The position numbers and the translations under genes are program-made. Positions 57,612 through 64,000 of a DNA stretch of 64,000 bases are shown here, one piece after another. Position 1 is the first letter of the stretch; each line of letters begins with the position of its first letter. Source of the stretch: Psilocybe azurescens (taxonomy: Eukaryota > Basidiomycota > Agaricomycetes > Agaricales > Agrocybaceae); NCBI GenBank assembly GCA_023853785.1, contig JAJIRX010000181.1:1-64000 (forward strand), given 5' to 3'. The notes under the pieces are model-generated. The model was not told the origin of the DNA, did not search any database, and was given only the letters and a program-made list of their open reading frames with translations.

Positions 57612-60600
57612 ATGGCTGGCTCTGGCGATCACTGCTCCTTTGTTCTGCTGGCAGAATTTCATATTCTGGAAGGTGCCAAGCTCAAGTACCAGTTTCCCCA
57701 GCCTTTGGGTGTCAATGAAGAGTACGCATGCTGCTCAAGCCCTTCGTATTATCTCCGTCTAATACCAACTTGTTCAGAGTCCTCGCTATGTCAATGCTGC
57801 CCGATGGGGCAGAAACTCAACTGGATGACTGGACAATATTTTTTCTAAATCAGACACCATTCAACACAATATCCCCCGTCCTAGCTCTCGATAGTCCTGG
57901 CGTCAAGTCCGTTGGACTGCCTGGCGGCGAGAACGATGGTCAAGCCAGCGATAAACCTGAGCTTCTTTGCGTCATGAATCTGGTCCGAACCAAGCACGAT
58001 AAATCTTTGGACCGGTAGGGCTTTGCGTAAATTGGCTCGTGACCGCGATTGATATCTCATGACACTCACAGAGGCGCCCAAGTGCTTGCATTGGCCATTT
58101 GCACCCGACACCCATTCATTCAAATTTTCAAGGTGTGCATCCAAGACACATACCGTGCCTTCATCGTTCTGAAATAAAGGACATTCATTCTTGACCCAGC
58201 CGTTCTTACTTCTCGCTCTTGACGACTATCTGCGGGATCCATCACAAGACTGTCTCGCTCGACTGTTTGATGCCGTAAACTCTATGGATCTGTCCGGTGC
58301 ACCGACTTTGACTAGGCACGAAAAACTGGTCATGCGATCCTCTGAACGTAAAGATATCTTTGCCGAGAAGTTTACACATATACCTTCTCAACAAGGCTGG
58401 GGTCCTGGGGCCCCTGTTCTTGGCTCAAAGGCAGTTTTGCAACACAAGTCAACAAACTCTAACGGGTCGTACTCTAGCTTTGAGGAGGGTATACTTCTCA
58501 GGGGACGAGATCGTGCCTATCAAGAAGATAGTACCAGTCGAAAGAAAGACAGTCAGCGATACAGAGATAGGGGAGATTCGGACAGTGTCGCTACTGCACA
58601 GACCTCTCATGCTCCAAACTCCCCATCTGACTCGTCCTTCTCTTTGGGGGGAAGTGCTGTTTGGGTTGGGGACGAGAGTGGGTTAGACCTGATACCCAAA
58701 GATAGGGGGGACGTTGATAGCGTAGCCTCTCTTATGGCGAGTAGTACGCTGGTTGGCTCATCGAGAAAACGAAGGTCGACTGATGCATCCTCTTCGTCGT
58801 CGCACGCTCATGGTAGAGATCAAAACTACAAGCAAGTCGGCTCACAACAGTCATTCCCTGAGCCTCATAAACGACATGGTATCGTCAAGGACACTCATTT
58901 TTACCACACCACAGTTGCATACAAGGAGTATCCACTGCCTATAAACATGCCTCTGGCCACCTTTCCCGAAGAAGTTGGGGATGTTCGTGATTTCACCTTG
59001 CTATCAGTGCCCTCCTACTAACAGGTTTACAGTATTCTCTGATTACTCTTATCAAAGTCTTTTCACAATATCCGACCGTGTCTGGACCAATCCATCCGCA
59101 TCTACATACGAATGGGCCCCAGACCCACCCTATTATTGTCCTCTTCAACGCCCTTGTGACTGGAAAGCGCATCATCTTTCTAGGCCACAAACGTCCTGCT
59201 GGCCTGGTCTCGAATTTCGTGTTATCAGCTTGTGCTCTTGGTTCCGGATGTGGTGCTGTGCTGAGAGGCTTTATTGAACGCGCCTTTCCATATGCAAATT
59301 TGAAAAATCGAGACGAGTGGGAATCTGTGTGTGTATATCTTCGAAGCCTCGTCACAGTCTGTCCTGTTTAACTTTTTCGCTTTCACCAAACAGGCCGGCA
59401 TATATAGCGGGTGTGACTAACCCCATCTTTGAGACGCTGCGCCAGTGGGATTTGTTCCTCGACATCAGCACAGGAAGTGTGACCGTGGCGAAGGATATCC
59501 AAACCACATATCCTACAAATGGCCTGACAAGCCTGGGTGGACCATTGATCACCCGGTCTGGCACTTTGAAAGCCGAATCGTCCATTGGGAGCGAGGAAGA
59601 TATTTCTAGAATGGCTAAAGAGGGGACCAAGGACCCCAATAAAGACAATAACGCTGACAAACTATTCATCGATGATGTACGTGGTATCTGATTGTCAGTT
59701 CGACTGCAACTTCATAGAGTTTATTTCTAGATTCGGACAGCCATCGATGACCACTTTGGAGAAAGCCTGGTCCGCATGAGATTTACAGAATATGTGACAC
59801 GCTTTGTTCGGTTGGCCTCTCGCTACGAGGAGGAAATAACAGGCAAAACCACATTCGGGTTTCCAAGTGCCCCTTTCACTGAAAATCCCGGTAGATCACC
59901 TAAGCTAGGGAGTGGTATTGCTTTTAGCGATGAGGCGACGTGTTTGAAGGAGCTCGTTGCAAATGCACATCGAATCGAAGCGTGGCGGAAGACGAACAGT
60001 TACCGATATCTAATATTGGCAAGTTACGAACACCCTGGTTTCACGGATTTGTTTGACGCTAGTTTTCCAGGACTATGCCAAATTACAAGCTAATAGCTGC
60101 ATCAAAGGATTTGATGTTCTACATCAATTATTCCGGCTCCGATATACGAAGAACATGACAGATGCGGAGGCTTTGGCTATAATGCGCAGCCTTGCAGATG
60201 GTGTCAAGACATATGATCAAGTGGTCGAGGTAGGTCGCAAGCTTGGATGTGACTTGCCTTTTGTTAACGAGCCTTGTCTTCTTCTTCCGATAGCTTTTGG
60301 CATCGCTTCCCCATGGAGGAGGTTTAATGTATCTTGGGTTTTCACTCTTTCATCAGAAAGAAGCCATCCGCGACTGCACTGTCAACCTGTTTGACCAGCT
60401 ACGTGCCTATCCGGTGAGTGAGATATTATAAGAATCCGAGGACAGCTTGCTGAGACCCGGAGCTGCAGGTTGGGGTTCTTTTCCTACAGTCCCTGAATCA
60501 TTTTCAGCGATATGCGTATGTACGACAAGCACACGCCAAAGAGAAACGAATATTAGCGGAACATCAAGCACACACTGGACAGTACCCAGAGAGCAATTAT

Positions 60601-60672
60601 TCGATGCCCAGCATGGTGAATGCCCGGACCCAGACTCCGATGGTTGGTCATCAGCCAAACGGAGCATTCTGA
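57612..60672 (+). CDS. AFI1: Afi1-type DENN-like polarity protein
   Basis: Polarity protein that in yeast binds GTP-Arf3 and marks growth sites. Start MAGSGDHCSFVLLAEFHILEGAKLKYQFPQPLG at 57612 is the Afi1 docking-domain signature, followed by LAMSMLPDGAETQLDDWTIFFLNQTP, a Ser-rich insertion (58480-58830) and PHLHTNGPQTHPIIVLFNALVTGKRIIFLGHKRPAG, LSACALGSGCGAVLRGFIERAFPYA, AYIAGVTNPIFE (the SPA/DENN-like domain). Then a linker, MRFTEYVTRFVRLASRYEEE, and the C-terminal YAYVRQAHAKEKR..QPNGAF to a stop at 60672. Short introns are at several points. Its partner ARF6 is at 28.3 kb. Confidence 0.88.
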
Positions 60673-61146
60673 TGGATGATGGTCGCGAATTTGAAAAAGA
60701 AAAAATCAGTGGACGAAACAACGTGCTGTATGGTAGATCAGTGGTGGATGCTCATGGATAGGAAATAGCAAGTGTAGGTTGTGTAGTTGCAATGTACTCT
60801 GTTGGATACTTGGATTGAGGATTGGCCTACGATAGCAACTGGTTCTCATGGAGGGCAAAGGTAGCCGTTCTGAGGACAACGGGCCGTTGTTAGCAGACGG
60901 TCATTCTTGACCGCAGTGTGTCCTGACGGCTTGCAGTCGGATAAACAAGATACATAGTTCTCCATCATCCCTTTCTGGCAAATACCCGAGCATGTCGCTA
61001 TAAGGGCTGTGCCAAAGACATATAATAATCAACCAGTCCATCTTTTTCAAGGCGCCTTCCACTTTCCACCTTCTCCTTCTTCCCCTTCATCTTTCTATGC
61101 ATAAGCCCCTCTTTTTCTTGTATAATATATATTTCTCATCTCTATA
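60673..61146. other. Intergenic region, AFI1 to Zn2Cys6 gene
   Basis: The 3' flank of AFI1, then the promoter of the regulator with a TATAATATATAT stretch near 61120 and a pyrimidine-rich run before the ATG. No gene was seen. Confidence 0.5.
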
Positions 61147-63385
61147 ATGGCCAACAAGCCCCTTGATTCAAATGTCCAGAGCACCCTACAGAGAGGAAAG
61201 GCATGCCTCCGATGCAGGTATGTTTAATTTACTCTCCGTCCTTTCTTAGCCTGCTTATATCCGAGTCTCTTCCAGAAAACGCAAAATGGTAATCCATACA
61301 GTTCCATCTTGTCCGTGCTGTTTCTTATCTTGGTTCGTTCTGTAGCGCTGTGATGGCCAGAAGCCTGCCTGCCAACAGTGCACACGCGCCAAGAAGTCCG
61401 ATGGCTGCGAATACGATGACGGAAAGGGTAAAACGCGCACTCAGATTCTCCGCGAAACTATCGTCAAACTCGAGCACAGAATACGAGAACTAGAAGATCC
61501 AGAATACGTCTCGCCTTCAGTTACACTATTCGACCCACACTTTCATTCGCGTTCAAACTCTTCTTCGTCCTCCTTCGGTTCCCCCGAGAGCTCGTATTTG
61601 TCGACCTCTCATTCGCCCTTCCCATCCGGTACTGTTCCGTTCTGTCTGCATTCCCCCAAGATCCTTATCTTATGCTATAGACTCTTCTCCAGCTTCTCCC
61701 CCCTGGGTCATGGGCACAACTCCAGGTAAGTACTCAGTGTTTTTGTTTCAATTGGTCCAACATACCAATTCTCGGGTTTCAAGGGCATGCCATCCCCTTC
61801 TCCGGTATCGTTTTCTTCGGACGTCTACTTTGATGATCAGCAATCACCGTTCCAGCCGCCACTCGAGCTCGCTCAGATGCTGTACGAATTCTTATCATTG
61901 TCTTCTTACAATCTTGCTTGCTTACGTTGACGAAACTATAGCCTGGACATTTTGCTCCTCATAGCCGCCAATGTGGCTTGGAAATCCATATGGGTAGACT
62001 CAGGGATAGCCTCACACTCCCAGCGTCAGAACAGAGACACCCTGTCCTTATGAACGCGATCTACCTATGGGCATGCTTCATCTCCAGGCCTGGTCCTCTC
62101 AGTCAGCATGAAGAGCACTATTTGCGACATTCTCTGGATGCGTTGCCTGAGGCTCTACGATCTAATGACAAGACGATTGACGTGATTCAAGCGTCATGTC
62201 TGCTATCGTTGTACTTCCTTGCCAACGGGCGACTTCTCGAAGGCAGTTATCACGCCAGTGCCGCAGCATCCATCTGTATGCAAGTAGGACTCGGCGGTAG
62301 AACAACTCTGGATAGTCAGGGAAGCCCTCTCGGAGGCATCGACTCAGATTTGAAGCCTACAATGAGCGATCTCCGCGACGGAGAGCGAATTCTGGCTTTC
62401 TGGCAGGTGTACAACCTGGATCGTTGTTGGTCAGTTATTCTTCGCAAGCCTTGGGTCATTCTCGACATGTCGGATCCACGTCATTCAATCTACTGTCCAT
62501 GGCCACAGGACATCAAGGACTACGAGAATGTAGACATCTCTTCATCTCGAGTGGTCAAACGTTGCTTACTTCCATTTCGTTGCAGGGCCATATCGATACC
62601 ATTGATGCGCTGCCGACGGTGCGCTCCTTTTGTCAGGATCCGTTTCGGCTAGTAGTTTCTCGGTTCCAGCCCTTCGCGTGAAGGCATCTGCCCTTTTGCC
62701 AGCGCCGACCGGCTGTCTAGCAGCTGGAGCGCAAGTAAGCATTGCCGTTATCATCTTCAGTTTAGTAGTACCGACTGTATTTCTCCGACAGAGAAAATGA
62801 CTACTAGTGTCAACGAAGAGATGCGGGCTCTCGAACATACGATTACCCTCTTCCTGTCAACACTGATACCTATGGATCAACTGGATGCCGTCTTGCCCGA
62901 AGAAAGACATAGCCTCATCATGGCTCACACTCTGGCACACTGCGCTACCATTTATCTCTTTCGACCTTTCGCCTTGGACGACGCCATGTGCTTCGACAAG
63001 AGCTCTAGAGCCTCCCGAGCATGCATATCTGTGATTAAACGCCTATCCGATCGAGACTTTGCATTCCTCGATCCGATCATCGGCGTAAGCTTTCCTTGCT
63101 CGGCTTTTAATCTCTACTCAACTAACTCTTATTTTTCATAGCCATGCTGGTGGTCTGTTGCGGATATTATCATCAGGGATCTAGACACACTTGAGAGATC
63201 TTGGCCACTGGTAGATCATAGCGATCTACGCAACGAGCTTGGTGTTCTGCTTTACGCAATGACTAGCCTCAGTACTCGTTTCCCAGTCGTCGGTAAGTGG
63301 TATTGTTTTTACCGTTGTCTTTCACTTAGCTGGCTATATAGCTCCAGCAGTCGCAAAGGTTCAGAAGCGCCTGGCTTCACAATAG
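61147..63385 (+). CDS. Zn2Cys6 transcription factor
   Basis: DNA-binding regulator. Start MANKPLDSNVQSTLQRGKACLRCR at 61147. The binuclear cluster is CX2CX6CX6CX2CX8C (CLRC, CDGQKPACQQC, GC), interrupted by introns near 61220 and 61300. A coiled segment (LRETIVKLEHRIRELE) serves dimerisation. The fungal transcription-factor domain spans about 61980-63100 (HPVLMNAIYLWACFIS, LLEGSYHASAAASICMQVGLG, ERILAFWQVYNLDRCWSV, RPFALDDAM). Ends VAKVQKRLASQ. The frame changes around 62540 and 62640-62700, so one or two run-length errors or an unrecognised intron are likely. The target genes are unknown. Confidence 0.88.
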
Positions 63386-64000
63386 TCTCTCTACTTACGC
63401 CCACATATTTACCCAACATATAGTTGGGCCATTTATCCTCCGCAGTCCCGTTTTCACCGCTCTCATTTTTATCCCGCATTCTTTTATTATCTGTTGCTCA
63501 CGGACAACCAGACCATTTCTTTTCTCTCCTCAGTTGCTCACGGACAACTTCTTCATGGCCCACGGACCAAGTACTTTTTGATAATATCTATCCACACTCC
63601 TTTCATGGACTCATACGCTTCTCGGACGTTTTCTTTTACGCATAACTTTTACGATCACCTTACGATCACCTTGTTTGGATTGTCATTCGATCGCGAGGCA
63701 TGGACTCTGCACCTTATCAATTTTTAACTACACATTCTTTTCGGACAGCCATCTCTGCAACTCTTTATCACACACTCCTTTTATTTCCTAGTACAATCTC
63801 GACATGGACACACGGACCATATTTGGACACTGGGCACGATCATCTTGTTTCTTATTTTCAACATTTATCTTTATAATCTTCGTTACATTCGCCTATTTTC
63901 TTCTCTCTGCTTGGACGCTGAGTTGGACGTTTTTTCTGTTACCTCTTTTCGGATTGCGATAACTACACTCGGACGCCCTTTTCAAACACAAAACACACTG
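63386..64000. other. Pyrimidine-rich tail with many GGAC words, no gene found
   Basis: The plus strand is T/C-rich. GGAC occurs about 13 times after 63490, and GTTGCTCACGGACAAC occurs twice (from about 63491 and 63531). No domain or splice pattern is recognised. It could be an LTR edge or a 3' region of something outside the window. Confidence 0.4.

Noticed and set aside
31132..63385. Secondary-metabolite cluster formed by P450, antiporter and Zn2Cys6 regulator
   Set aside because: They are 24-30 kb apart with housekeeping genes between them and no core synthase is present.

Overview
The window is nuclear DNA of a filamentous basidiomycete, most likely an Agaricomycete. Genes are dense and split by many 50-60 bp introns with GT..AG ends. 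The gene set is fungal: LIM-RhoGAP, antizyme, Zn2Cys6 regulator, phospholipase B, Nha1-type antiporter. The transposons (chromodomain Ty3/gypsy, Ty1/copia, Tc1/mariner, hAT and pogo-like MITEs) fit mushroom-forming fungi. No species can be named from this evidence.

Positions 1-16403 are a nested transposon stack whose junctions can be read to the base. A minus-strand Ty3/gypsy element (gypsy-2, 11421-16403) was entered by a plus-strand relative (gypsy-1, 1-11420, its 5' end outside the window). A minus-strand Ty1/copia element (2400-10820, target duplication ACCAG) sits in an extra 3' reading frame of gypsy-1. A hAT-like MITE (2471-3730) then landed in one copia LTR and a Tc1/mariner element (4629-6232) in the copia pol. 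From 16404 to 21316 follows an AT-rich repeat graveyard: an old LTR scrap, a 0.6 kb TIR element, two minisatellites and a MITE inside a MITE.

From 21.5 kb to 63.4 kb lies a gene-rich arm: phospholipase B (-), RAD23 (-), leucine-rich-repeat protein (+), ARF6 (+), cysteine synthase (+), cytochrome P450 (-), ELL elongation factor (-), KTI12 (-), LIM-C1-RhoGAP (+), BTB protein (-), RPA43 (-), PAM16 (+), a disordered orphan (-), RPS2 (-), ornithine decarboxylase antizyme with a +1 recoding site (+), DUF1771-Smr protein (-), a cysteine-rich single-pass membrane protein (+), a protein with a distinctive tryptophan/cysteine C-terminus (+), Na+/H+ antiporter (-), AFI1-type polarity protein (+) and a Zn2Cys6 regulator (+). 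This is mostly housekeeping and not a metabolite cluster. One functional pair stands out: ARF6 and an AFI1-like protein, whose yeast counterparts (Arf3 and Afi1) bind each other.

Many conserved genes, including ribosomal RPS2, need a single base added within a homopolymer run to stay in frame. The simplest reading is uncorrected long-read homopolymer error in the assembly, so I annotate these as genes and note the break points. The stop codon in the antizyme gene is different: its shift direction is opposite to this error bias and matches the known +1 programmed frameshift of that family.
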